DNA of 64,000 bases from Streptomyces sp. ISL-94 (GTDB lineage: Bacteria; Actinomycetota; Actinomycetes; Streptomycetales; Streptomycetaceae). The stretch spans positions 30,420-94,419 of the forward strand of contig NZ_JAGGOZ010000074.1 of NCBI RefSeq assembly GCF_018614075.1. Reading direction: 5' to 3'. Shown here in pieces: positions 7,172 to 15,418 of this stretch; the stretch's first letter is position 1; each line of letters starts with the position of its first letter. The translations under genes and the position numbers were made by a program. The notes beneath the pieces were generated by a model that saw only the letters and a list, made by a program, of their open reading frames with translations, was not told where the DNA came from and did not search any database.

Positions 7172-9189
7172 ACCGTGCCTCCGTGGTGGATGCCGCCCTC
7201 GCCGGGCGCTGCCTGATGCGGAATGCGCGGCTCCGCCGAAGCCGTGGACTCCGCGGCCGCCGTCTCACGCCCGGCCACGACCTCGCGCACGGCGTCGATG
7301 ACCCCCGCGTAGCCGGAGCAGCGGCAGAGGTTGCCGCAGAGCGCCTGACGGGTCTCCAGCTCGCTGGGGGCGTGGTTGCCCTCCAGCAGGTCGTGGATGG
7401 TCATGGCCATGCCCGGTACGCAGAACCCGCACTGCACCGCACCCGACCTGCACAACGCCTGCTGCACGTCCGAGAGTTCCCCGCCCGTCGCGAGACCTTC
7501 GACGGTCCGGACCTCGCTCCCGGCGGCCGTCGCGGCCGGCACCAGGCAGGAGGCGACGAGCCGGCCGTCGACCTGCACGGCGCAGGCGCCGCATTCGCCC
7601 TGCGAGCAGCCGTCCTTGGCGCCGGCGAGGCCGAGGCGCTCGCGCAGCACGTAGAGGAGGGATTCGCCGATCCAGGCGCCGGTGACGGGGCGGTCGGCGC
7701 CGTTGACGCGCAGGACGTAGGAGGCCGACGGGTGCTCGTGATGGGTGACGGGCTCGGCGGCCGCGTCATCCGCGAGCTCCCCGAATCCCCCGAGCCCCTC
7801 GATTTTTTCGTACGCCGGCCCCTCGGCCGGGCCACCTTCGGCGGTGCCCCCGTCCGGGACCACCACAGCAGTGTCGGCGGTGTCCGCATTCGACGTGGGC
7901 TCGGGCCCGCTTCCAGCCGGTGCCGGGGCGGCTTCGGCGAAGCCGTGCCCCTCCGCGTCGGCCGGCTCCGGCGCGGGCCCGGCCGCGCCCACCGGCTCGG
8001 CCGCGACCACGGCCTCGGACTCCGGCCCGGCCGCCGGGTCCGGCTCGGCCGCGACCACCGGCTCCGGCGCGTGGCCGAACGCCGAGAAGCCGTGCCCGTC
8101 GGTCCCCTCGCGCCCTGCCGGCGCCGCGGCCGATGCCGGCGCCGCGGCCGATGCCGACGACGCGGGCGATCCCGACGACGCGGGCGGTGCGGCCGGCGCC
8201 GACGGCGCGGGCCGGGACCCCTCGACCGGCATTTCCGCCGGCCCGTGGGAGGCCTCGATGTCATGCGGAGCCGGATGCACCGGCTCGCCCTCCGGCAGCG
8301 GGGTGCCCACCCCGGGGCCGCCCAGCACCCGCGGGCCGCGCCCCATGGCGCCGACCTCTGGCCCGCCGAGCAGCCGCTCGGCGCCCGTGGCCGCGTCGGC
8401 CGCCGCCGAAGCCACCGCCTCGTCCGTGCCCGGCAGGACGCCCGGGTCCGGCTCCCCGGCCGGCTGCTGCGCCGCGTACCCGCGCGCGCCCTCGAAGTCG
8501 GGGTGGTTCGCCCAGGGCGCCGCGGCGCCGCCCGGCAGCGTCGCCGGGGCCTGGCTCCAGTCGGCGTCCAGCCCGCTCTGCCGGAACTCGCCCGACTGCT
8601 CGGCCCGTTCCTGCGCGGTCGACATGTTCGACATATGCGAGATGTGGGAGATGTGGGAGATGTGGGAGATGTGGGAGATGTCCGGCATGGCCCACTGGCC
8701 GGTCGCCCCGCCCTCGGGCTCCGGCGGCACGTCCGGGAACCGCCATTCCGCGGTCGCCGCCGGATCGGGCTCCGGCTCGGCCTCGGCGAACGCCGCGGCC
8801 ACCGACGCCGGGATCGGGATCGACGCCGGGATCGGCCCACCGACCGGCGCCGGAGAAGGAGCAGATGCAGCGGCACCGCCGCCCGCCGAGTCGACCGGAA
8901 CCGAAGCCCCCGCCTCCGGCCAGTGCACCGGCATCGCCCACGTGCCCGTGGCCGCCGGGTCCGTACTGGCCGAGCCGAGCGGCACGATCATCGGCGGCGG
9001 CACGTAGCCGTGCCCGGGCGCCGCGAGCGGCTCACCCGTGCCGAGCGCGTCCAGCATGTCCTGCGGCAGCTTCACGAAGGCCGTCGCGTCCGAGTCGTGC
9101 TCGCCGCCCTGCGGGACCGGTTCCCAGCCCCAGTCCGCCGCGCCGTTCCCCTGGCCCTGGCTCACGTTCTCGTTCTCGTTCCCGCTCAT
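7168..9189 (-). CDS. 2Fe-2S subunit of molybdenum hydroxylase with very long low-complexity N-terminus
   Basis: A 673-residue protein whose last about 186 residues (from about 488) are a complete xanthine dehydrogenase FeS subunit. The plant-type cluster has Cys at about 528, 533, 536 and 548 (CSQGECGAC), and the helical cluster has Cys at about 587, 590, 622 and 624 (CGFC, CRC). The first about 487 residues are Ala/Pro/Glu/Gly-rich low complexity with a short HIS repeat and no recognised fold. Stand-alone FeS subunits are normally about 150-200 aa, so this is a striking extension. Start: ATG at 9189 overlaps the stop of the FAD subunit gene. The extension is in the same frame with normal codon bias, so it appears to be translated. 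It would pass electrons from the Mo site to FAD. Confidence 0.88.
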   Translation of the reverse strand: MSGNENENVSQGQGNGAADWGWEPVPQGGEHDSDATAFVKLPQDMLDALGTGEPLAAPGHGYVPPPMIVPLGSASTDPAATGTWAMPVHWPEAGASVPVDSAGGGAAASAPSPAPVGGPIPASIPIPASVAAAFAEAEPEPDPAATAEWRFPDVPPEPEGGATGQWAMPDISHISHISHISHISHMSNMSTAQERAEQSGEFRQSGLDADWSQAPATLPGGAAAPWANHPDFEGARGYAAQQPAGEPDPGVLPGTDEAVASAAADAATGAERLLGGPEVGAMGRGPRVLGGPGVGTPLPEGEPVHPAPHDIEASHGPAEMPVEGSRPAPSAPAAPPASSGSPASSASAAAPASAAAPAGREGTDGHGFSAFGHAPEPVVAAEPDPAAGPESEAVVAAEPVGAAGPAPEPADAEGHGFAEAAPAPAGSGPEPTSNADTADTAVVVPDGGTAEGGPAEGPAYEKIEGLGGFGELADDAAAEPVTHHEHPSASYVLRVNGADRPVTGAWIGESLLYVLRERLGLAGAKDGCSQGECGACAVQVDGRLVASCLVPAATAAGSEVRTVEGLATGGELSDVQQALCRSGAVQCGFCVPGMAMTIHDLLEGNHAPSELETRQALCGNLCRCSGYAGVIDAVREVVAGRETAAAESTASAEPRIPHQAAPGEGGIHHGGTV
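8641..8685 (-). repeat. 9-bp in-frame tandem repeat (HIS codons)
   Basis: The unit GATGTGGGA is repeated four times exactly (8641-8676) with degenerate units on both sides. It encodes alternating His-Ile-Ser in the FeS subunit extension. Because the unit is 9 bp, copy-number changes would keep the frame. Confidence 0.95.
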
Positions 9190-10058
9190 GAGGTCAGCGC
9201 CCTCCCCAGGGCCCTGCGTGCCAGCACGGCCACCGTCCGCCGCAGATGCAGTACACCGGGAGCCACCGGTTCCCCCTGGTCGGGAACGCAGGCGGCCGCG
9301 ACGTACTCGCCGAAGGCCTCCAGCGCCTCGGGGGCCAGGCTCCGCTCGCCGTCCCAGTCGATCAGCGAGGCCACCCACTGCTCGGCCTCCAGCGGCCGCA
9401 GCGGCATCGGGGCGACCGCGCCGATCGCGCAGCGCACGCCCCGGCGCGCGGGGTCCAGCACCAGCCCCACGGACGCCACCGCGCGCCCCGGCCCCGTACG
9501 CCCCGTGGCCTTGAGGAACACCTGCGGCGCGTGCAGCAGCGGCACCCGTACGAAGCCGATCAGCTCCCCGGGCCGCAGCATCTCCCGGCCGGCCAGCAGG
9601 TGCGAGACCGGGACCTCGCGCGATCCGACCGGGCCGACGATGACGAGCACGGCCTCCAGCGCGGCCAGCACGGGGAGGGCGTCACCCGTGGGCGCGGCGG
9701 TGGCGATGTTCCCGCCGAGGGTGCCGGCGTTGCGGATCTGCGGGGGCCCGGCGGCGCGCGCGGCGGCCGCCAGCCCGGGGATCAGCGCGGCGAAATCCGG
9801 CCGCCCCATGCGCGCGTGGGTCAGTCCCGCGCCGAGCAGCGCGTGGCCGTCCTGGTACTGCCAGCCGCGGATCTCATTGATCCGGCCCAGGCCCACCAGC
9901 GCGGCGGGCCGCAGCAGCCCGGCGTTGACGGCGGCCATGAGGTCGGTGCCGCCCGCCACGGGCACGGCGGCGGGCATGGCGGCGAGTGCCGCCACGGCCT
10001 CCTCGAGTGAGGCCGGCAGCGTCACGGACTGCGCCGCCTGCGGTGCGTGCGTGGTCAA
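9186..10058 (-). CDS. FAD-binding subunit of molybdenum hydroxylase
   Basis: First gene of the three-gene operon, 290 aa. It is the FAD subunit (CoxM/XdhB type) that takes electrons from the FeS subunit. The FAD-binding motif VPVAGGTDLMAAVN lies at about residues 33-46, and the second typical motif, NAGTLGGNIATAAPTGD, at about 112-128. The C-terminal part resembles the CO dehydrogenase flavoprotein C-domain. Length matches the family (about 280-300). The next gene starts inside its stop codon. No upstream regulator gene is adjacent on either strand, so any substrate-dependent control would act in trans. Confidence 0.9.
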   Translation of the reverse strand: MTTHAPQAAQSVTLPASLEEAVAALAAMPAAVPVAGGTDLMAAVNAGLLRPAALVGLGRINEIRGWQYQDGHALLGAGLTHARMGRPDFAALIPGLAAAARAAGPPQIRNAGTLGGNIATAAPTGDALPVLAALEAVLVIVGPVGSREVPVSHLLAGREMLRPGELIGFVRVPLLHAPQVFLKATGRTGPGRAVASVGLVLDPARRGVRCAIGAVAPMPLRPLEAEQWVASLIDWDGERSLAPEALEAFGEYVAAACVPDQGEPVAPGVLHLRRTVAVLARRALGRALTS

Positions 10059-10435
10059 CCCAGCTGCCCCTTCCCGATGTCCCGGTCCCGGCGCTCACGC
10101 CTGTCCGCCGTACGGTACGTGCTCACCGCCGGGAGGTGGCAACTCTGGCACATCTTCGCGGACGTCCGGCGCGAGGGTCGACCGGGCGCCCCCCTCGTGG
10201 AGCCCGGCACTCCAGGGGGCCGCGGACGCCGCCTCACCGGCGCCCGCCGCCCGGCCGGCACCCACCCCCGCAAAGCCCCCGCAACGCCCCCTCAGCGCCC
10301 GGGCGCCACCCGGGCGCCACCCGCGCCCCGGCCACGCCCCGGCCGCGCTCCGCCCCACTCCCCCGACTGACCGTTTTTCCCCGTATCACCAGAAATACAG
10401 CCAGAGTTCCGCTTCCCTTCGCCCCCGGCGCCCTG
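10059..10435. other. Intergenic region upstream of the molybdenum hydroxylase operon
   Basis: 377 bp between the operon start and the 3' end of the hexosaminidase gene. It must contain the operon promoter and the hexosaminidase terminator region. It holds a GGGCGCCACCC direct duplication (about 10308-10332) and a less GC-rich stretch near 10370-10420. I see no convincing gene in it. Confidence 0.5.
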
Positions 10436-12076
10436 TCACACGTTCGGGGGCGCGCCCTCGGCCGGCCGCCCCAGCACCCCCGGCCGCCGCTGCCACGGCA
10501 GCGGGCCGCCCGGCGGCCGGTAGCCGACCCCGAGCGCGTCCAGCCGGCCGTAGTGCGCCGCCGCCATCCGGCCCTCGAACCAGGCGAAGTCGCGCTCCTC
10601 CGGCTCCGGCAGCCGTGACCACACCACCTCCGCGAAGGCCGCGAGCCGCGGGAACACCTGGTAGTCGACCCGCGCCTGGTCCTCCGTCACCTCGGTCCAC
10701 ATGTTGGCCTGCGCGCCCAGCACATGGGCCGCCGCCTCCGCCGACAACTTCGGCGGTATCGGCTCAAAGCGGTACACATCCTCCAGCGAGCGCACGTACC
10801 CGATCGGCACCGGCTCCTCCGCGCCGCCCGCCTGACGGTGGTCCAGGTACACCTGCTGCTCGGGGCACATCACCACGTCGTGCCCGGCCTCGGCGGCCGC
10901 GATCCCGCCCGCGTAGCCGCGCCACGAGGACACGGCCGCCCCCGGCGCGAGCCCTCCCTCCAGGATCTCGTCCCACCCGATCAGCCGCCGCCCGCGCTCG
11001 GCGAGCCAGGTGTCGAAGTGCCGGATGAACCAGGACTGCAGCCCGTCCTCGCCGTCCACCCCCAGCTCGCGGATCCGCTCCTGCGCGACCGCGGAGGCCT
11101 TCCACTGCTCCTTGGGGCACTCGTCCCCGCCCACGTGCACGAAGGGGGAGACCTCGGCGGGGAACAGCTCCAGCAGCTCCTCGAAGACGCCCTCGTAGAA
11201 CCGGACCACGGCCTCCGTGGGCGCGAGCACGTTCTCGTTGATCCCCCAGTCGTCCCACACCTCCAGCGCCGAGGTGTCGACGACGTCCGTGTTCCCCAGC
11301 TCCGGGTACGCGGCGATCGCGGCCTGGGAATGCCCCGGTACGTCGATCTCCGGGACGACCCGGACGTGCCGCTCGGCGGCGTACGCGACGATCTCGCGGA
11401 TGTCGTCCTGCGTGTAGTAGCCGCCGTGCGGGGTCTCGTTCCACAGGGGCGAGGCCCGGTGCCCCCGCCGGCTGCGCGCCCGCCACGCGCCGACGCCGGT
11501 CAGCCGCGGGTGGCGCTTGATCTCGACCCGCCAGCCCTGGTCGTCCGTCAGGTGCAGGTGCAGGACGTTGAGCTTGTGCGCGGCGAGCAGGTCGATGTAG
11601 CGCAGCACCCCGTCCTTGGGCAGGAAGTGCCGGGCGACGTCGAGCATCAGCCCGCGCCACCCGAACCGCGGGCTGTCGGCGATCCGCCCATGGGGCAGGC
11701 TCCACGCCCGTCCGGGCAGCGGCGCCTTGCGGTACGCGTCCGGCCCCAGCAGCTGACGCAGCGTCTGGAGGCCCCAGAACAGCCCGGCCGGGCTCGCGCC
11801 GGCCAGTTCCACGCCCGTCCCGTCGACGGTGATCCCGTACGACTCGTGCCCCATCCGCTCCCCGCACTCGGGATCCAGGCGGAGCCTCACGTCCGCGGCC
11901 GCGCCGGGCCCGGCGGCCGGCAGGCTCCAGCCGGTGGCCGCGCCCAGCTCCCGGCGCAGCAGGCGCGCCACGCCCTCCGTGCCGGGACCGGCCCCGAGGA
12001 GCGGCTCGGGGCCGAATGCGTAGCGGCGCCCGCCCTCGTCGAAGACGGCAACCTGGGGTGCGGGGATCAGGTCCAT
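10436..12076 (-). CDS. GH20 beta-N-acetylhexosaminidase
   Basis: A 546-residue glycoside hydrolase family 20 enzyme that removes terminal GlcNAc/GalNAc from chitooligosaccharides or muropeptides by substrate-assisted catalysis. An N-terminal GH20b-like alpha/beta domain (to about residue 130) precedes the TIM barrel. The catalytic pair is Asp318-Glu319 in HVGGDE; RGLMLDVARHF and HLHLTDDQGWR are the usual barrel strands, and conserved Trp residues (GWDEI, SSWRG) line the pocket. No convincing signal peptide is seen at the chosen ATG, so an intracellular role on imported oligosaccharides is favoured. An AAGGG ribosome-binding site lies about 10 bp upstream. In S. coelicolor the equivalent gene, as I recall, sits next to a sugar ABC transporter; here it stands alone. 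Confidence 0.92.
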   Translation of the reverse strand: MDLIPAPQVAVFDEGGRRYAFGPEPLLGAGPGTEGVARLLRRELGAATGWSLPAAGPGAAADVRLRLDPECGERMGHESYGITVDGTGVELAGASPAGLFWGLQTLRQLLGPDAYRKAPLPGRAWSLPHGRIADSPRFGWRGLMLDVARHFLPKDGVLRYIDLLAAHKLNVLHLHLTDDQGWRVEIKRHPRLTGVGAWRARSRRGHRASPLWNETPHGGYYTQDDIREIVAYAAERHVRVVPEIDVPGHSQAAIAAYPELGNTDVVDTSALEVWDDWGINENVLAPTEAVVRFYEGVFEELLELFPAEVSPFVHVGGDECPKEQWKASAVAQERIRELGVDGEDGLQSWFIRHFDTWLAERGRRLIGWDEILEGGLAPGAAVSSWRGYAGGIAAAEAGHDVVMCPEQQVYLDHRQAGGAEEPVPIGYVRSLEDVYRFEPIPPKLSAEAAAHVLGAQANMWTEVTEDQARVDYQVFPRLAAFAEVVWSRLPEPEERDFAWFEGRMAAAHYGRLDALGVGYRPPGGPLPWQRRPGVLGRPAEGAPPNV

Positions 12077-12604
12077 GCGTCAGCCCTTCACAGCAGCCTG
12101 TTGTGCCCTGCGCAACGTCCGTTCCACAGAGTGCCCGTGGCGCCGACCCTCATACGCGAAAAACCCCGGGACGCGCCTCTGCGCGCATGGGGGCTTCGGT
12201 CACACAGGACAAGGCCGAAAGCCCCGTTGCACCGGTATTTCGTCAAGAAAGTGACATGAGCGACGACCGCATGCGCAACGTCTGCCCTTTGCGATTCCGC
12301 AAGTAACGCGCGTACCCCGCCGGGGTTCAGGAGGAGGTGCTGACCCGGTGGGGCCATACGCGCGCGCTCTTTCGTGTCCACCGAGACCACTCCCCCGCTG
12401 CGGGTACGAGGACGACGCCGACCACAACGCGTCGATGGAAATCGAGGCCCGAGCCCGCCGGACGGGCGGCTCGGACATCAACAGCACGCGCAGCACCCGC
12501 AAGGTGCAAGTCCCGGCCGCCGGCCGGAGGCGGATGCGTGAAGCCCCGAAGCCCGCCCGCGCGAGCCGAAGGGAATCGTCCTCATGGGATGAGGACGAGG
12601 ATCG
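12077..12604. other. 528-bp gap between two minus-strand genes
   Basis: It contains the hexosaminidase promoter region (12077-12250), a 16-codon ATG reading frame at 12256-12306, a strong AGGAGG-type ribosome-binding site at 12330-12337 and the candidate small gene listed separately. The motif TGCGCAACGT appears twice (about 12109 and 12272) and a near copy occurs at the mycosin start (about 2655), so it may be a shared site. Confidence 0.45.
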
Positions 12605-12659
12605 TCAATTGTCCTTGCCGCCCTTGTCCTTGTCCCCGCCGGGGCCCATGGACTCGTAG
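12348..12659 (+). CDS. Candidate small basic protein, unknown
   Basis: A GTG start at 12348 follows GGAGGAGG (12330-12337) by 10 bases, one of the best ribosome-binding sites in the region. The 103-codon frame shows strongly G/C-ending codons from about 12396 to 12590, as expected of a coding Streptomyces frame, although the first codons are less biased. The product is hydrophilic and Arg-rich with no recognised domain. An ATG at 12435 is a possible internal start but lacks a ribosome-binding site. The 3' end overlaps the convergent DUF3039 gene by 55 bp, which is unusual. I do not recognise the protein; it could also be a decayed gene or an untranslated leader. Confidence 0.35.
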   Translation: MGPYARALSCPPRPLPRCGYEDDADHNASMEIEARARRTGGSDINSTRSTRKVQVPAAGRRRMREAPKPARASRRESSSWDEDEDRQLSLPPLSLSPPGPMDS

Positions 12660-12889
12660 ATCTCCTTGCACATGGGGCAGACCGGGTACTTCTTCGGGTC
12701 GCGGCCCGGTACCCAGACCTTGCCGCAGAGCGCGACGACGGGGGTCCCGTCGAGGGCGCTCGCCATGATCTTGTCCTTCTGGACGTAGTGGGCGAAGCGC
12801 TCGTGGTCGCCGTCACCGTGCGACACCTGCGGCGTCGGCTCTACGAGGGTCCCCGTGCCAGTCCCGCGCTCGGGCTCAAGAGTGCTCAT
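12605..12889 (-). CDS. DUF3039 domain protein with zinc-ribbon cysteines
   Basis: A 94-residue actinobacterial conserved protein. After a variable acidic N-terminus there is a conserved block HERFAHYVQKDKI, then VVALCGKVWVP and KYPVCPMCKEIYE, giving a C-G ... C-x2-C arrangement that probably binds one metal ion. The ATG at 12889 starts the conserved-length protein; the frame stays open upstream but lacks conservation features. It is encoded 28 bp after YqgE on the same strand, so the two are probably co-transcribed. Its function is unknown. Confidence 0.88.
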   Translation of the reverse strand: MSTLEPERGTGTGTLVEPTPQVSHGDGDHERFAHYVQKDKIMASALDGTPVVALCGKVWVPGRDPKKYPVCPMCKEIYESMGPGGDKDKGGKDN

Positions 12890-12917
12890 GGGACCAGGGT
12901 ACCGACCCCCGCCCGGG

Positions 12918-13478
12918 TCAGTTGAGCGACGGGTCGTCCGGATAGGTGGCGACCATCGCGAGATCACTGCGCTGGCGGCGCAGCACCGCCCGCCACAGGC
13001 GCTCCGGGTCCGGGAAGGACACGTCGCCGGGCTCGGATTCCACGACGTACCAGGCTCCGTCGCCCAGCTCGTCCTCCAGCTGGCCCGGGCCCCAGCCCGA
13101 GTAGCCCGCGAAGATGCGCAGCGATCCCAGGGCGGCGGCCAGCAGCTCGGGCCGGGCCTCCAGGTCGACGAGGCCGATGGCCCCGTGCACCCGGCGCCAG
13201 CCGAGTGGGCCCTCCTCGCCCGGGATGACCGCCACCCCCAGGGCCGAGTCGAGCGCCACCGGCCCGCCCTGGAAGACCACGCCCGGGTCGCCGGCCAGGG
13301 GGGCCCAGGGCAGCAGGACGTCGCCGACCCCGACGGGGGTCGGCCGGTTGAGGACCACGCCGAGCGAGCCCTGCTCGTCGTGGTCGAGCAGGAGCACCAC
13401 CGCGCGGTCGAAATTCGGATCCGCGAGGCGGGGGGTGGCCACGAGCAGCCGCCCTGTGAGGGAGGACACCTCGGTCAT
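12918..13478 (-). CDS. YqgE/AlgH family protein
   Basis: A 186-residue protein of the UPF0301 (YqgE/AlgH) family, whose biochemical role is unsettled. Family landmarks are visible: GRLLVATPRLADPNFDRAVV near the N-terminus, LLDHDEQGSLGVVLNRP, VFQGGPV and IFAGYSGWGPGQLE. The length equals the usual about 185. ATG at 13478 is chosen because the conserved sequence begins right after it. It is divergent from murA with a 263-bp shared promoter region. Confidence 0.93.
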   Translation of the reverse strand: MTEVSSLTGRLLVATPRLADPNFDRAVVLLLDHDEQGSLGVVLNRPTPVGVGDVLLPWAPLAGDPGVVFQGGPVALDSALGVAVIPGEEGPLGWRRVHGAIGLVDLEARPELLAAALGSLRIFAGYSGWGPGQLEDELGDGAWYVVESEPGDVSFPDPERLWRAVLRRQRSDLAMVATYPDDPSLN

Positions 13479-13601
13479 GCCGCCATGATCCCGCACATTC
13501 GCCCTTTGCGGGGAGCGGGCGGAGAGATCGGATCGCACGCAGCTCAGGGCGCACGGCAGCAGGAAGGAGCGCGCACGCTCATCGCGGACGGAACGCGACA
13601 C

Positions 13602-13617
13602 TCCGCCACTTGGCGGA
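13602..13617. promoter_or_regulatory. Inverted repeat between yqgE and murA
   Basis: TCCGCCA-CT-TGGCGGA is a perfect 7-bp inverted repeat with a 2-base spacer, 125 bp before the murA start in the divergent promoter region. The size and symmetry suit a regulator-binding site; no regulator can be named. Confidence 0.35.
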
Positions 13618-13741
13618 CACACAGGGTGCTGTGGCTAATTCATGACAGTCCTACGGCCGCGTCGGCCTTACGAACAAGGGGGGGATGGCCCTTACCCTTT
13701 CCTCTGGTCCCCTGCCCATCCCTCTCCGGAACGCGAGATTC

Positions 13742-15085
13742 ATGACCGGCATCAGTGACGATGTACTGCTTGTCCACGGCGGCACCCCGCTCGAGGGCGA
13801 GATCCGGGTCCGCGGTGCGAAGAACCTCGTGCCCAAGGCCATGGTCGCCGCTCTGCTCGGCAGCGAACCCAGCCGGCTGCGCAACGTTCCCGACATCCGC
13901 GACGTGCGCGTCGTCCGCGGGCTGCTCCAGCTGCACGGGGTGACGGTCCGCCCCGGCGAGGAGCCGGGCGAGCTGATCCTCGACCCCACGCACGTCGAGA
14001 GCGCGAACGTCGCCGACATCGACGCCCACGCGGGCTCGTCGCGCATCCCGATCCTGTTCTGCGGTCCGCTGCTGCACCGCCTCGGCCACGCCTTCATCCC
14101 GGGCCTGGGCGGCTGCGACATCGGCGGCCGGCCGATCGACTTCCACTTCGACGTGCTCCGCCAGTTCGGCGCGACCATCGAGAAGCGCGAGGGCGGCCAG
14201 TACCTGGAGGCCCCGCAGCGCCTGCGCGGCTGCAAGATCCGCCTCCCCTACCCGTCGGTCGGCTCGACCGAGCAGGTGCTGCTGACGGCCGTCCTGGCCG
14301 AGGGCGTCACCGAGCTCAGCAACGCCGCGGTGGAGCCGGAGATCGAGGACCTCATCTGCGTCCTGCAGAAGATGGGCGCGATCATCTCCGTCGACACCGA
14401 CCGGACCATCCGGATCACGGGTGTGGACCGCCTGGGCGGCTACAACCACAAGGCGCTCCCGGACCGCCTGGAGGCCGCCTCCTGGGCGTCCGCGGCCCTG
14501 GCGACCGGCGGCAACATCTACGTGCGCGGCGCGCAGCAGCGCTCGATGATGACGTTCCTGAACACCTTCCGCCGCGTCGGCGGGGCGTTCGAGATCGACG
14601 ACAACGGCATCCGCTTCTGGCACCCGGGCGGCCCGCTCAAGGCCATCGCGCTGGAGACGGACGTCCACCCCGGCTTCCAGACCGACTGGCAGCAGCCCCT
14701 CGTGGTGGCCCTGACGCAGGCGACCGGCCTCTCGATCGTCCACGAGACGGTCTACGAGTCCCGGCTCGGCTTCACCTCGGCGCTCAACCAGATGGGTGCC
14801 CACATCCAGCTGTACCGCGAGTGCCTGGGCGGCAGCGCCTGCCGTTTCGGCCAGCGCAACTTCCTCCACTCGGCGGTCGTCTCGGGCCCCACCAAGCTCC
14901 AGGGCGCCGACCTGGTCATCCCCGACCTGCGCGGCGGGTTCTCGTATCTGATCGCGGCGCTGGCGGCCGAGGGCACCTCGCGGGTCCACGGCATCGACCT
15001 GATCAACCGCGGCTACGAGAACTTCATGGAGAAGCTCGTGGAGCTCGGCGCGAAGGTCGAACTCCCGGGCGGCGACCTCGCCTGA
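13742..15085 (+). CDS. murA: UDP-N-acetylglucosamine 1-carboxyvinyltransferase
   Basis: MurA transfers the enolpyruvyl group of PEP to UDP-GlcNAc, the first committed step of peptidoglycan synthesis in the cytoplasm. The 447-residue protein has the two-domain EPSP-synthase-like fold. RVRGAKNLVPK carries the conserved Lys (about K27). GLGGCDIGGRPID contains the active-site Cys (about C125), the residue fosfomycin alkylates. LPDRLEAASW and HPGFQTDWQQP are C-domain landmarks. ATG at 13742 is preferred over the upstream ATG at 13685 because the conserved sequence begins here and GAACGCGAG precedes it. It is followed by a strong terminator and faces hup, as I recall for S. coelicolor SCO2949-SCO2950. 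Confidence 0.97.
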   Translation: MTGISDDVLLVHGGTPLEGEIRVRGAKNLVPKAMVAALLGSEPSRLRNVPDIRDVRVVRGLLQLHGVTVRPGEEPGELILDPTHVESANVADIDAHAGSSRIPILFCGPLLHRLGHAFIPGLGGCDIGGRPIDFHFDVLRQFGATIEKREGGQYLEAPQRLRGCKIRLPYPSVGSTEQVLLTAVLAEGVTELSNAAVEPEIEDLICVLQKMGAIISVDTDRTIRITGVDRLGGYNHKALPDRLEAASWASAALATGGNIYVRGAQQRSMMTFLNTFRRVGGAFEIDDNGIRFWHPGGPLKAIALETDVHPGFQTDWQQPLVVALTQATGLSIVHETVYESRLGFTSALNQMGAHIQLYRECLGGSACRFGQRNFLHSAVVSGPTKLQGADLVIPDLRGGFSYLIAALAAEGTSRVHGIDLINRGYENFMEKLVELGAKVELPGGDLA

Positions 15086-15130
15086 GCCGTACCGCGCGCG
15101 TCGCGTACGCCGCGTGCACCGCGCACGCCG

Positions 15131-15166
15131 AAGCCCCCCGGGCCCCGCACAGGGCCCGGGGGGCTT
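15131..15166 (+). terminator. Terminator of murA
   Basis: A perfect 15-bp stem (arms 15131-15145 and 15152-15166) with a 6-base loop, 45 bp after the murA stop. The upper arm also contains GCACAGGGCCC, the exact complement of the 11-bp tandem repeat just downstream, so alternative pairings are possible. Confidence 0.9.
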
Positions 15167-15180
15167 TCCCGTCCCCCGGC

Positions 15181-15230
15181 GGGCCCTGTGCGGGCCCTGT
15201 GCGGGCCCTGTGCGGGCCCTGGCGGGCCCT
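15181..15230. repeat. 11-bp tandem repeat behind murA
   Basis: Three exact copies of GGGCCCTGTGC (15181-15213) followed by partial units. It lies between the murA and hup terminators and has no coding potential. Confidence 0.9.
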
Positions 15231-15300
15231 CAGGCGCCGCGTGGGCACCGGGAACAGGCGGCGACCAGGCGGGGACCAGGGAGCCAGGCCGGGAACACGC

Positions 15301-15338
15301 CGAAGGGCGGCCGCCCCGCCCGGGGTGGCCGCCCTTCG
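15301..15338 (-). terminator. Terminator of hup
   Basis: Arms CGAAGGGCGGCC (15301-15312) and GGCCGCCCTTCG (15327-15338) form a perfect 12-bp stem, 81 bp beyond the hup stop. It can act in both directions in the convergent murA/hup gap. Confidence 0.8.
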
Positions 15339-15418
15339 CCGTTCTGCGTACTACTGCGCACTACTTGCGCACTACTGCCGTTCCAAAGGCCTGTGCGGCC
15401 TTCGGCGCCGGGGCAGGA

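Noticed and set aside
10059..10435. Minus-strand 72-codon frame with a CQSCH segment upstream of the FAD subunit
   Set aside because: Poor ribosome-binding context, skewed composition and overlap with the operon promoter.
7183..11028. A plus-strand open frame of about 1280 codons across the hydroxylase operon and hexosaminidase gene
   Set aside because: It is antisense to four well-supported genes. Long open antisense frames are expected at this GC content and its product is Arg/Pro/Gly low complexity.
12077..12260. DasR operator in front of the hexosaminidase gene
   Set aside because: I could not find a convincing match to the DasR consensus (ACTGGTCTAGACCACT-like) in the upstream region.
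12256..12306. 16-codon ATG frame as a functional peptide
   Set aside because: Only a weak ribosome-binding sequence precedes it and no conserved feature is visible; kept only as a remark.
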